A stretch of DNA of 13,229 bases. Source: an uncultured Micrococcus sp. Its GTDB lineage: Bacteria > Actinomycetota > Actinomycetes > Actinomycetales > Micrococcaceae. Shown piece after piece: positions 6,233 to 13,174 of the stretch. The notes beneath the pieces are model-generated. The model saw only the letters and a program-made list of their open reading frames with translations, was not told where the DNA came from and made no database searches. The stretch is from the NCBI GenBank assembly GCA_946222435.1, contig CAMIOJ010000025.1, positions 1-13,229 of the forward strand, read 5' to 3'. The translations under genes and the position numbers were made by a program. Position 1 is the first letter of the stretch. The number at the start of each line of letters is the position of its first letter.

Positions 6233-6955
6233 ATGGGAACGATCTTCCTTCACGAGATCGCCGGCACGGCGATGCTGCTGCTGCTCGGCGTCGGCGTCGT
6301 CGCCAACGCGGTACTGGCCAAGACGAAGGGCCACGGCGGCGGATGGCTGCTGATCAACTTCGGCTGGGGCCTCGGCGTCTTCACCGGCGTCTATGTGGCG
6401 TTCTCCTCGGGCGCCCACCTGAACCCTGCCGTGACCGTGGGCCTCATCGCCAGCGGTGCCGCCGAGTTCGCGCCGGGCATCCCGGTGACCTTCGGGAACA
6501 CGCTGGCGTACTTCCTCGCCCAGGTGATCGGAGGCTTCCTGGGAGCCGCGCTGGCGTGGCTCGCCTACCGTGACCACTACGCCGCCGAGCAGGACCCGGC
6601 CGCCATCCTCGGCACCTTCGCCACCGGCCCGGAGATCCGTAACCCCCTCTGGAACATGGTCACCGAGGTGATCGCCACGTTCGTGCTGGTGTTCGTCATC
6701 CTGCTGTTCGGCAACACCCCCTCCGGTCTCGGCCCCCTGGCCGTCGCCTTCCTGGTGGTCGCGATCGGCGCCTCGCTCGGCGGTCCGACCGGCTACGCCA
6801 TCAACCCGGCCCGAGACCTGGGCCCGCGCCTGTTCCACGCCGTCGCCCCGATCCCGAACAAGGGCGGCTCCGACTGGGGCTACGCCTGGGTGCCGATCGT
6901 CGGTCCGGTGGTGGGCGCCGTGCTCGCCGGCCTCGCCTCGCTGGCCTTCGCCTGA
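6233..6955 (+). CDS. glpF: Glycerol uptake facilitator (aquaglyceroporin)
   Basis: This is a membrane channel of the major intrinsic protein family that lets glycerol diffuse into the cell. The 240 residues contain about six membrane segments and both half-helix motifs: SGAHLNPAVT (59-68) and TGYAINPARDLGP (186-198). Asp195 after NPAR is the hallmark that separates glycerol channels from water-selective aquaporins. W45 in GWGLGV corresponds to the selectivity-filter tryptophan of E. coli GlpF, R194 to its filter arginine, and Y188 replaces the usual Phe. The ATG at 6233 is preceded by an A/G-rich AGAAGAA that serves as the ribosome binding site. It lies 82 bases after glpD and 49 before glpK, on the same strand and very probably in the same transcript. 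The uptake it provides feeds GlpK. Confidence 0.95.
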   Translation: MGTIFLHEIAGTAMLLLLGVGVVANAVLAKTKGHGGGWLLINFGWGLGVFTGVYVAFSSGAHLNPAVTVGLIASGAAEFAPGIPVTFGNTLAYFLAQVIGGFLGAALAWLAYRDHYAAEQDPAAILGTFATGPEIRNPLWNMVTEVIATFVLVFVILLFGNTPSGLGPLAVAFLVVAIGASLGGPTGYAINPARDLGPRLFHAVAPIPNKGGSDWGYAWVPIVGPVVGAVLAGLASLAFA

Positions 6956-7004
6956 CCTCCGACCCGCAAACGACCACACACCCCGAGCTTCGAAGGAGAA
7001 GCCC

Positions 7005-8540
7005 ATGTCCGCAGACCAGTACGTGATGGCGATCGACCAGGGCACGACCTCGTCCCGAGCGATCGTGTTCGACCACTCCGGGAACATCGTGTCCACCGGC
7101 CAGCTCGAGCATAAGCAGATCTTCCCGCGCGCCGGCTGGGTGGAACACGATCCGCAGGAGATCTGGCGGAACACCCGTGAGGCCATCGCGCAGGCCCTGT
7201 CCCGGGCCGAGATCACCCGCCACGAGCTCGCGGCGGTCGGCATCACCAACCAGCGTGAGACCGCGGTCGTGTGGGACAAGAACACCGGCGAGCCGGTCTA
7301 CAACGCCATCGTCTGGCAGGACACCCGCACCCAGAAGATCTGCGACCGCCTCGCCGGCGACGAGGGCGACGAGAAGTACAAGGAGCGGGTCGGCCTGCCA
7401 CTGGCCACCTACTTCTCCGGCCCCAAGGTGGCCTGGATCCTGGAGAACGTGGAGGGTGCCCGCGAGCGTGCCGAGCGCGGCGAGCTGCTGTTCGGCACCA
7501 CGGACTCGTGGATCATCTGGAACCTCACCGGCGGTGCGGACGGCGGTGAGCACGTCACGGACGTCACCAACGCGTCCCGCACCATGCTGATGAACATCGA
7601 CACCCTGGACTGGAACGAGGACATCTGCAAGGACATGGGCATCCCCATGTCGATGCTCCCGCGGATCGCTAGCTCGTCGGAGGTCGTCGGCCACGCCGCC
7701 GGGCACCAGCTGCTGCGTGAGACGCCGATCGCCGGCATCCTCGGCGACCAGCAGGCGGCCACCTTCGGCCAGGCCTGCTTCGAGGTGGGCCAGGCGAAGA
7801 ACACCTATGGCACGGGCAACTTCATGCTCATCAACACCGGCGAGGAGCTCGTCCGCTCCGAGAACGGCCTGCTGACCACGGTCTGCTACCGGATCGGTGA
7901 CGAGAAGCCGGTCTACGCGCTCGAGGGCTCGATCGCGGTCACCGGCTCCCTCGTGCAGTGGCTGCGGGACAACCTGGGCATCATCAAGGACGCTCCGGAG
8001 GTGGAGCGGCTCGCCGGCGAGGTCGAGGACAACGGCGGCGTCTACCTCGTGCCCGCGTTCTCCGGCCTGTTCGCACCGCACTGGGACTCCTCGGCCCGCG
8101 GCGCCATGGTGGGCATGACCCGCTACGTCAACAAGGGCCACATCGCCCGTGCGGTCCTCGAGGCCACCGCGTTCCAGACCCGTGAGGTCCTGGATGCGAT
8201 GAACGCCGACGCCGACGTGGACCTCACGGAGCTGAAGGTGGACGGCGGCATGGTCATGAACGAGATGCTCATGCAGTTCCAGGCGGACCTGCTGCGCGTC
8301 CCGGTCGTCCGGCCGAAGGTCATCGAGACCACCGCCCTCGGCGCCGCCTACGCCGCCGGCCTGGCCGTCGGTTTCTGGGAGTCCCAGGAGGAGCTCGCCA
8401 AGAACTGGGACGAGGACAAGCGCTGGGAGGCCCAGATGGACGAGGACGAGGCCGAGCGCCGGCTGCGCCTCTGGAAGAAGGCCGTGGACCGCACCCGCGA
8501 CTGGATCGACCAGGACGTGGAGGCCCTGCAGGAGAGCTGA
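7005..8540 (+). CDS. glpK: Glycerol kinase
   Basis: This enzyme phosphorylates glycerol with ATP to sn-glycerol-3-phosphate, trapping it in the cytosol for GlpD. The 511-residue protein is a full-length FGGY kinase with MAIDQGTTSSRAIVFD (8-23) binding phosphate, ITNQRET (80-86) and the glycerol-site residues around IVWQDTRT (102-109). The FGGY signature YFSGPKVAWILEN (136-148) follows, then TDSWIIWNLTGG (166-177), GDQQAATFGQ (247-256) and the ATP-site GTGNFMLINTG (269-279). The ribosome binding site AAGGAG (6993-6998) is 6 bases from ATG 7005. His234, in HQLLRETPIAG, falls seven residues before the conserved PIAG. That matches the spacing of the PTS-phosphorylated histidine in enterococcal and Bacillus GlpK, hinting at possible phospho-control; this is alignment from memory. 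It is the last gene of the glp cluster. Confidence 0.97.
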   Translation: MSADQYVMAIDQGTTSSRAIVFDHSGNIVSTGQLEHKQIFPRAGWVEHDPQEIWRNTREAIAQALSRAEITRHELAAVGITNQRETAVVWDKNTGEPVYNAIVWQDTRTQKICDRLAGDEGDEKYKERVGLPLATYFSGPKVAWILENVEGARERAERGELLFGTTDSWIIWNLTGGADGGEHVTDVTNASRTMLMNIDTLDWNEDICKDMGIPMSMLPRIASSSEVVGHAAGHQLLRETPIAGILGDQQAATFGQACFEVGQAKNTYGTGNFMLINTGEELVRSENGLLTTVCYRIGDEKPVYALEGSIAVTGSLVQWLRDNLGIIKDAPEVERLAGEVEDNGGVYLVPAFSGLFAPHWDSSARGAMVGMTRYVNKGHIARAVLEATAFQTREVLDAMNADADVDLTELKVDGGMVMNEMLMQFQADLLRVPVVRPKVIETTALGAAYAAGLAVGFWESQEELAKNWDEDKRWEAQMDEDEAERRLRLWKKAVDRTRDWIDQDVEALQES

Positions 8541-8588
8541 TCTGGCCGATCGGGGCGGTGACCTGCACCGTCCGCAGCCCGGTCGCAT

Positions 8589-8626
8589 CGGCCGCCGCCG
8601 TCCCCGCGTGGGGTCGGCGGCGGCCG
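8589..8626 (+). terminator. Strong GC hairpin terminating the glp cluster
   Basis: A 12-bp perfect stem is formed by CGGCCGCCGCCG (8589-8600) and CGGCGGCGGCCG (8615-8626). After one T/T mismatch the stem continues with CCCC/GGGG (8602-8605/8610-8613) around loop GCGT. It begins 48 bases after the glpK stop and is followed by CTTCCCTAT, with no long T run, as is common for terminators in high-GC actinobacteria. Confidence 0.75.
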
Positions 8627-8632
8627 CTTCCC

Positions 8633-8638
8633 TATGAT
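8633..8638 (+). promoter_or_regulatory. -10 element of a leaderless promoter for the GNAT gene
   Basis: TATGAT matches 5 of 6 consensus bases and lies exactly 7 bases before ATG 8646. Any -35 would fall inside the right side of the glp terminator hairpin; no consensus -35 is seen there (about 8609-8615 is G-rich). Confidence 0.55.
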
Positions 8639-8645
8639 GGAGGGG

Positions 8646-9329
8646 ATGACCCCCACGCGCCCCACCTCATCCAGCCCTGCCCAGCGCGCCCCGTTCGAGA
8701 TCGAGACGCTGACCGCGGACGACACCTCGGCCACCACCGTCGAACACGTCGCGGGCGTGCTCGCGGAGGCGTTCGCCACGGACCCCTTCACCACGAAGCT
8801 GCTGCCCGGTCACCGGGACCGGCATGCCGAGCGCCTGTCCGTGAAGTTCGTCCGTATGATCCGGGGCATGCTCGTGGTGGACTCCGATGGCCTGCCGCGG
8901 GGCGCCGTGGACGTGGCGGTGGATCCCGCCGACGGGTCCGTGCTCGGCGTGGCCCTCTGGGAGCGTCCGGGCCATTCGGACCCCACCTGGCGGGACCAGC
9001 TCAGCCGGGTCCCCAACTACGTGCGCACCCACGGCCCGAAGGCCTGGGACGCCCTGCGCACCACGGCCGCCTGCGACCGCGCCCGCCCCGCCGAGGACCA
9101 CTGGTACCTCACCGAGCTCGGCACCACCCCGGCAGCGCGCGGCCGGGGCGTCGGCTCCGGACTGGTGAAGCACCGCATCGCCCATGCGAAGGAGCAGGGC
9201 GTCGGCGTCTACCTCGAGTCCTCCACCCGGGACAACGTGCCGTTCTACGAGAAGCTCGGCTTCCAGGAGGTCGAGATGATCGAGACCAAGGGCACCAACG
9301 ACCTCACCGCCATGTGGCAGAAGGACTGA
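8646..9329 (+). CDS. GNAT-family N-acetyltransferase
   Basis: The 227-residue protein probably transfers an acetyl group from acetyl-CoA to an amine of unknown identity. The GNAT motif A is WYLTELGTTPAARGRGVGSG (153-172), with RGRGVGSGL forming the pyrophosphate loop. Motif B is LESSTRDNVPFYEKLGF (190-206), with the typical Tyr just before the KLGF strand. The first 20 residues are Ser/Thr/Pro-rich and probably disordered. I chose ATG 8646 over the in-frame ATG 8634, which overlaps the -10 hexamer TATGAT itself. The gene ends 3 bases before the glutaminase start, and its last codons contain the glutaminase ribosome binding site, so the two are likely co-translated. The pairing offers no clear functional explanation. 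Confidence 0.85.
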   Translation: MTPTRPTSSSPAQRAPFEIETLTADDTSATTVEHVAGVLAEAFATDPFTTKLLPGHRDRHAERLSVKFVRMIRGMLVVDSDGLPRGAVDVAVDPADGSVLGVALWERPGHSDPTWRDQLSRVPNYVRTHGPKAWDALRTTAACDRARPAEDHWYLTELGTTPAARGRGVGSGLVKHRIAHAKEQGVGVYLESSTRDNVPFYEKLGFQEVEMIETKGTNDLTAMWQKD

Positions 9330-9332
9330 CCG

Positions 9333-10532
9333 GTGCGCCATCCCGTCCCCGACTACCTGAACGGCGTCCTGGAGTCCCTCGGCCATCTCGAGGACGGCCA
9401 GGTCGCGCAGTACATCCCGGAGCTCGCGAAGGCCGACCCGCGGCCGTTCGGCGCCGCGGTGGCCACGGTCACCGGACGCCTGCACTCGGCGGGGGACGAC
9501 GAGACCGAGTTCACCATCCAGTCCGTCTCCAAGCCGTTCGCCTACGCGGCGGCGCTGACGGACCGCGGCACGGAGGTCGTGGACCGCTTCGTGGGCCTCA
9601 ACCCGTCCGGTGAGGCGTTCAACGAGCTCTCGCTCGAGGAGGAGTCCAAGCGCCCGGACAACGCGATGATCAACGCCGGCGCCCTGGCCACCCACCAGCT
9701 GCTCGTCGGCGCCTACGCGGGACGGCAGGAGCGCATCGACCGGGTGGTCTCGCTGTTGTCCACCCTGGCCGGCCGGACGCTGACCATCGACCACGCCACG
9801 TACGAGTCGGAGATGGCGGTCTCGGACCGCAACTTGGCCCTGGCGCACATGCTCCGCAGCCATGACATCCTGCACGACCGCGCCGAGGACATCGTGGCCG
9901 GCTACGTGGCCCAGTGCGCCGTGAAGGTCACCGTCCGGGACCTCGCCGTGATGGGCGCCTGCCTGGCCTCGGGCGGCGTGCACCCGTTCACGGGGGAGCG
10001 GGTGCTGCGCTCGCTGGTGGCGCGGCAGGTGCTGGCCGTGATGTCCGCCTCCGGCATGTACGACGCGGCGGGCGAGTGGATGGCGGACGTGGGCATCCCG
10101 GCGAAGTCCGGGGTGGCCGGCGGAGTGATGGGCGCCCTGCCCGGGCAGGTGGGCATCGGCGTCTACTCGCCGCGGCTGGACGACCACGGCAGCTCGGTCC
10201 GCGGCGTGGAGTTCTTCCGCCGTCTCTCCGAGGACCTGAACCTGCACCTCATGGAGGCCGATCCGCTCGGGGCGACCGTGGTGCGCTTCGTGCGCCGGCA
10301 GGACGACGCGGTGCGCCTGCACCTGCAGGGCGTGCTGCGCTTCGGCGGAGCCGAGGCCGTGCAGGCCGCCATGGTGGAGATCGGCCAGGAGCGCCCGGAG
10401 CGTGTGGTCGTGAGCCTCGAGCGCGTCGACCGCGTGACGGACGTGGGCCGGCGCATGGTGCAGGAGGGCATCCGCCGCCTGCGCGAGGACGGCCTGACCG
10501 TGGACGTGGAGGACCCGGACCGGCTCCTCTGA
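9333..10532 (+). CDS. glsA: Glutaminase with C-terminal STAS-like domain
   Basis: This enzyme hydrolyses L-glutamine to L-glutamate and ammonia. The 399 residues comprise a serine-beta-lactamase-like glutaminase domain (about 1-305) and a STAS-like domain (about 312-395). The catalytic pair S64-K67 lies in QSVSKPF. Further substrate-site residues are seen in NAMINAGA (N114), ATYESEMAVSDRN (E158, N167), GYVAQCAVKVTVRDLA (Y191) and AKSGVAGG (257-264), with Y243 in GMYD. Such a domain pair is known among actinobacterial glutaminases; the salt-tolerant enzyme of Micrococcus luteus K-3 is the best-studied relative. The STAS domain suggests protein-protein or anti-sigma-like control, but that is inference. 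GTG 9333 is preceded by AAGGA 7 bases upstream, within the end of the GNAT gene. Two terminator-like hairpins follow. Confidence 0.93.
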   Translation: MRHPVPDYLNGVLESLGHLEDGQVAQYIPELAKADPRPFGAAVATVTGRLHSAGDDETEFTIQSVSKPFAYAAALTDRGTEVVDRFVGLNPSGEAFNELSLEEESKRPDNAMINAGALATHQLLVGAYAGRQERIDRVVSLLSTLAGRTLTIDHATYESEMAVSDRNLALAHMLRSHDILHDRAEDIVAGYVAQCAVKVTVRDLAVMGACLASGGVHPFTGERVLRSLVARQVLAVMSASGMYDAAGEWMADVGIPAKSGVAGGVMGALPGQVGIGVYSPRLDDHGSSVRGVEFFRRLSEDLNLHLMEADPLGATVVRFVRRQDDAVRLHLQGVLRFGGAEAVQAAMVEIGQERPERVVVSLERVDRVTDVGRRMVQEGIRRLREDGLTVDVEDPDRLL

Positions 10533-10533
10533 C

Positions 10534-10547
10534 CCGGCCCCGGCCGG
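10534..10547 (+). terminator. GC hairpin directly after glsA
   Basis: CCGGC (10534-10538), loop CCCG and GCCGG (10543-10547) form a compact stem starting one base after the glsA stop codon and followed by TTCC. It is a weak terminator candidate on its own. Confidence 0.4.
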
Positions 10548-10597
10548 TTCCGGTGCCGTCGCGGCAGGCTCGACGAGGGGACCTCTGAGAGAGCCCT

Positions 10598-10620
10598 CAC
10601 AGCTCGCTGTGTTCTTGTCT
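10598..10620 (+). terminator. Intrinsic terminator-like hairpin with T-rich tail
   Basis: CACAG (10598-10602), tetraloop CTCG and CTGTG (10607-10611) are followed by TTCTTGTCT, the only T-rich tail after a hairpin in this window. It probably ends the GNAT-glsA transcript. The surrounding 163-base spacer (10533-10695) also has a small GGGTG/CACCC hairpin (10626-10640) and a GGGG/CCCC hairpin (10658-10669) in the leader of the next gene. Confidence 0.55.
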
Positions 10621-10695
10621 GCGAGGGGTGTTGTTCACCCGACGTTCATGTCAGGATGGGGCATTCCCCCCTGCCCCGACCCCGCGAGAAGGACC

Positions 10696-11592
10696 ATGCG
10701 CCTGACCCTCGACCGCGCTGCGAAGCGCCGCCGCCGCCCCGACCTCGTGCATCTGGCACGTCGGTCCGTGCGGCCGCCTGCGCGCACCGGCGTGCTGTCG
10801 TGGGCGCGTCGGCTCGCGGCGCCCGCCGCGGGGCAGCCGTCGGTGCCGTGGGCGCGTCCCCCGAAGCCCTCCTCGTCCCCGGTGAGCCTGCGCGCCCTGC
10901 TGCGCGGCCGTCGTCGTGACCTGCCGCCCACGCGGCTGGCCCGTGCCGCCTGGACCGGCGCCGGTCTGCTGCCGCTGGCCGGCTGCGTGAGCTCGTTCGT
11001 GATCGGGGCGTCCAAGGGCACCACCGACTTCCCCGGCACGTCCTACCGCGGCGGCTTCGAGGCGGGGTGGAGCAACGTGCTGAACCAGCCCGCCTACTTC
11101 ACGTGGTGCTCGAACGCGGTGATCGCGGTGACCTCGCTGATGCTCGCCGGAGCGCGTCGGGCGCCCCGCTCGGACGTCTTCTGGGCCGTGCGCGCGGCGG
11201 GGCTGGGCTCGGTGATGATCACCGGCCTGGTCTACAACACCGTCCTGCGCGGCCACGGCCAGGACACCCTCCTCTACCGCGCCAACGACGCCGTGCAGCA
11301 CATCGTCAACCCGCTGCTCGCCCCCATCGTGTGGGCCGCCTTCGACCCCCGGGGCCAGCTCAACCGCCGACGACGGCTCCTCGCCGCCGCCCTGCCCCTC
11401 ACCTGGGCCGGTGTCACCATGGCCCGCGGGCCGCGGGTGGACTGGTACCCGTACCCCTTCCTGGACGTGAAGCGCTTCGGCGCCACCGCCGTCTCCGGGG
11501 TGCTCGCCGGCATCTTCACGCTCTTCTCCGGGCTGCTCCTCGGCCTGACCGAGGCCGACCGGCTGATCGCTGCCCGCCACGGCCGCGGCTGA
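10696..11592 (+). CDS. Pr6Pr-family integral membrane protein
   Basis: The protein has 298 residues. The first 80 are basic and Pro-rich without recognisable fold. The membrane core has about six segments, near 86-105, 133-152, 160-184, 198-216, 227-243 and 263-284. Family motifs visible are YFTWCSNAVIAVTSL (134-148), ITGLVYNTVLRG (175-186), HIVNPLLAPIVWAAFDPRG (202-220) and VDWYPYPFLDVKRFG (248-262). This family has no established biochemical role and is common in actinobacteria. ATG 10696 is chosen because the purine-rich AGAAGGA lies just upstream, though it is closer than ideal (2 bases). The frame stays open to 10609, and a GTG at 10882 would give a 236-residue protein nearer the usual family size, so the start is uncertain. 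It is convergent with the next GNAT gene, only 20 bases away. Confidence 0.75.
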   Translation: MRLTLDRAAKRRRRPDLVHLARRSVRPPARTGVLSWARRLAAPAAGQPSVPWARPPKPSSSPVSLRALLRGRRRDLPPTRLARAAWTGAGLLPLAGCVSSFVIGASKGTTDFPGTSYRGGFEAGWSNVLNQPAYFTWCSNAVIAVTSLMLAGARRAPRSDVFWAVRAAGLGSVMITGLVYNTVLRGHGQDTLLYRANDAVQHIVNPLLAPIVWAAFDPRGQLNRRRRLLAAALPLTWAGVTMARGPRVDWYPYPFLDVKRFGATAVSGVLAGIFTLFSGLLLGLTEADRLIAARHGRG

Positions 11593-11612
11593 CGGACGGC
11601 CGGGGCAGACGG

Positions 11613-12302
11613 TCAGGCCTGCGTGGAGCCTCCGGCTGCGCGCAGCCGCTCCCATTCCGGTCTCAGCAGGGACATCACGTGGGCGTCCACCCAGTGGCCG
11701 TCCAGGCGCAGGGCGTCCCGGAGGGTGCCCTCATGGACGAAGCCGATCCGCGCATACAGGCGGCGGGCGCGGGGATTGTGGTCGTAGACCTCGAGGCTGA
11801 CGCGGTGCAGGCCGACCGTGTCGAAGGCGTGGGACAGCGCGGCGCGGAGGGCGCGGGTACCGATCCCGTTGCCGGTGCGGCGGGCGATCCAGAGCCGCAG
11901 GCCGCAGGAGAGGTTGGCGGCGTCCAGATCCAGCAGGAGGATCTCGCCCACGACCTCACCGTGGGACTCGATCACCCAGACGGCACGGTCCACGGCCACG
12001 GACCAGCGTTCGTAGATCTCCTCGAGCTGGGCAACCGTGTAGTCCGGGGAGTCCTCGCCGGAGGCGAGCCGGTCCGCGCGGTCGGTGGAGTGGATCGAAC
12101 CGGTCTGCAGCATGACCTCCCGGTCCCACATCAGGCGGGCCAGGACCTGGGCGTGGTCCCCGGTGGCCGGGACGAGCCGCACGCCGGTCCCGGCGTCCAG
12201 CTCGGGGACGTCGTAGAGCAGCGGGGCGGAGGCCTCGATCGCCTCCTTCTGCTCGGCCTGCTCGGCCTCCAGCTGCTCGGCGGCCTCGTCGAAGGCCCTC
12301 AT
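11613..12302 (-). CDS. GNAT acetyltransferase, RimJ/RimL-like
   Basis: The 229-residue protein probably acetylates an amino group, perhaps a protein N terminus or a small molecule; RimJ/RimL similarity is to the fold only. Residues 1-25 form a Glu/Ala-rich, probably coiled, helix. The GNAT domain starts near 40 with GVRLVPAT. The acetyl-CoA loop is RRTGNGIGTRAL (141-152), and the C-terminal RimL-like stretch is VSLEVYDHNPRARRLYARIG (168-187), followed by GFVHEGTLRDA (187-197). The start ATG 12302 has no Shine-Dalgarno and no clear TANNNT at the leaderless distance, so it is less secure than others here. The 110-base spacer to the next gene upstream (12303-12412) shows only a loose CATGG/CCATG inverted repeat. 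Confidence 0.82.
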   Translation of the reverse strand: MRAFDEAAEQLEAEQAEQKEAIEASAPLLYDVPELDAGTGVRLVPATGDHAQVLARLMWDREVMLQTGSIHSTDRADRLASGEDSPDYTVAQLEEIYERWSVAVDRAVWVIESHGEVVGEILLLDLDAANLSCGLRLWIARRTGNGIGTRALRAALSHAFDTVGLHRVSLEVYDHNPRARRLYARIGFVHEGTLRDALRLDGHWVDAHVMSLLRPEWERLRAAGGSTQA

Positions 12303-12412
12303 CCGCTGTGTGCGCGCAGCCCGCGGGACTGCCTGGTCGGGGACGGGCGGACCGCCGTGCTGTGCGTGGTCATGGCGGACATTCCACCATGCCGACGTGT
12401 TGTCGTGCCAGG

Positions 12413-13075
12413 TCAGGTACGGAAGACATCCTCGATGGGCACGTCGCCGTCCACGAAGTCGATCTTCCGGCCCACCGTGCCCGGCTCGTTGAGCACGGCC
12501 ACGATGGCCCGGGCGACGTTGCCGCGGCTGACCTCACGCTGCGGGTCGTCGGAGCCGGAGAGGTCCGGGTCCACGGTGATGCGGCCGGACGGCTCCTCCT
12601 CGGTCAGGGCGCCGGGGCCGAGGATGGTCCAGGCCAGCCCGGAGTCCCGCAGCGCCTCGTCCGCCTCGGCCTTGGCCTGCGCGTAGGTGTAGAAGGGGTC
12701 GTCCTCGGGCACGTCGTGGTGCAGGGAGGCGCCGAGGTAGGACACCATCACGTAGCGCCGCACGCCCGCGGCCTCGGCGGCTCGCATGCTGGCGACGGCG
12801 GCGTCGTGGTCCACAGCCCGGGTGCGCTGGGCGTCCCCGCCGCCGGCGCCCGCGGAGAACACGACGTTGTCCGCGTCGCGCAGCGCGTGGAGCAGCTCCT
12901 CCTGATCCGCCTTCTCGATGTCCAGGACGAGCGGTTCGGCGCCGGCGGCGCGGACGTCCTCGGCATGGTCGGGGTTGCGGATGAGCGAGACGACGTCGTG
13001 GCCGGCCTCCGCCAGCAGGGGGGCGGCGAGCAGGGCCACCTTGCCGTGGCCGCCGATGATCACGGTGCGGGTCAT
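12413..13075 (-). CDS. NAD(P)H-binding SDR-like (atypical short-chain dehydrogenase) protein
   Basis: The 220-residue protein has a Rossmann fold of the NAD(P)-binding, NmrA/YwnB-like atypical SDR group. The dinucleotide-binding loop is VIIGGHGKVA (5-14), with R33 in SLIRNPDH suited to NADP binding. VVFSAGAGGG (71-80) follows strand 4, RRYVMVSYLGA (106-116) strand 5, and YAQAKAEADEAL (131-142) holds the YxxxK pair (Y131, K135). Substrate is unknown; relatives act as NADPH sensors or reductases. ATG 13075 is preceded by AAGGAG on the minus strand with 8 bases of spacing, one of the clearest ribosome binding sites here. It has its own promoter candidate upstream. Confidence 0.87.
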   Translation of the reverse strand: MTRTVIIGGHGKVALLAAPLLAEAGHDVVSLIRNPDHAEDVRAAGAEPLVLDIEKADQEELLHALRDADNVVFSAGAGGGDAQRTRAVDHDAAVASMRAAEAAGVRRYVMVSYLGASLHHDVPEDDPFYTYAQAKAEADEALRDSGLAWTILGPGALTEEEPSGRITVDPDLSGSDDPQREVSRGNVARAIVAVLNEPGTVGRKIDFVDGDVPIEDVFRT

Positions 13076-13114
13076 GGGGATCTCTCCTTCGGTTCGATCG
13101 GGTGCTGACCTCCC

Positions 13115-13120
13115 ACAGTA
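13115..13120 (-). promoter_or_regulatory. Candidate -10 element of the SDR-like gene
   Basis: On the minus strand TACTGT fits TANNNT, and a weak -35 TCGCAT lies 17 bases upstream (13138-13143). Transcription would begin near 13108, giving a leader of about 33 bases that contains the AAGGAG site. Confidence 0.3.
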
Positions 13121-13174
13121 GGGCGGGCCCGTCGCCGATGCGAGGGCGGAGTGACGCGACCGCCACCCCGCTCC

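Noticed and set aside
6801..8588. Long minus-strand open frame antisense to glpK
   Set aside because: The opposite strand encodes an intact glycerol kinase with all motifs; the antisense product is low-complexity His/Gly/Val/Arg sequence.
8667..10322. Long minus-strand open frame antisense to the GNAT and glutaminase genes
   Set aside because: It spans two well-supported genes and shows no domain of its own.
12371..12393. CATGG/CCATG inverted repeat upstream of the RimL-like GNAT gene
   Set aside because: The 5-bp arms with a long loop are weak, and no promoter elements align with them.
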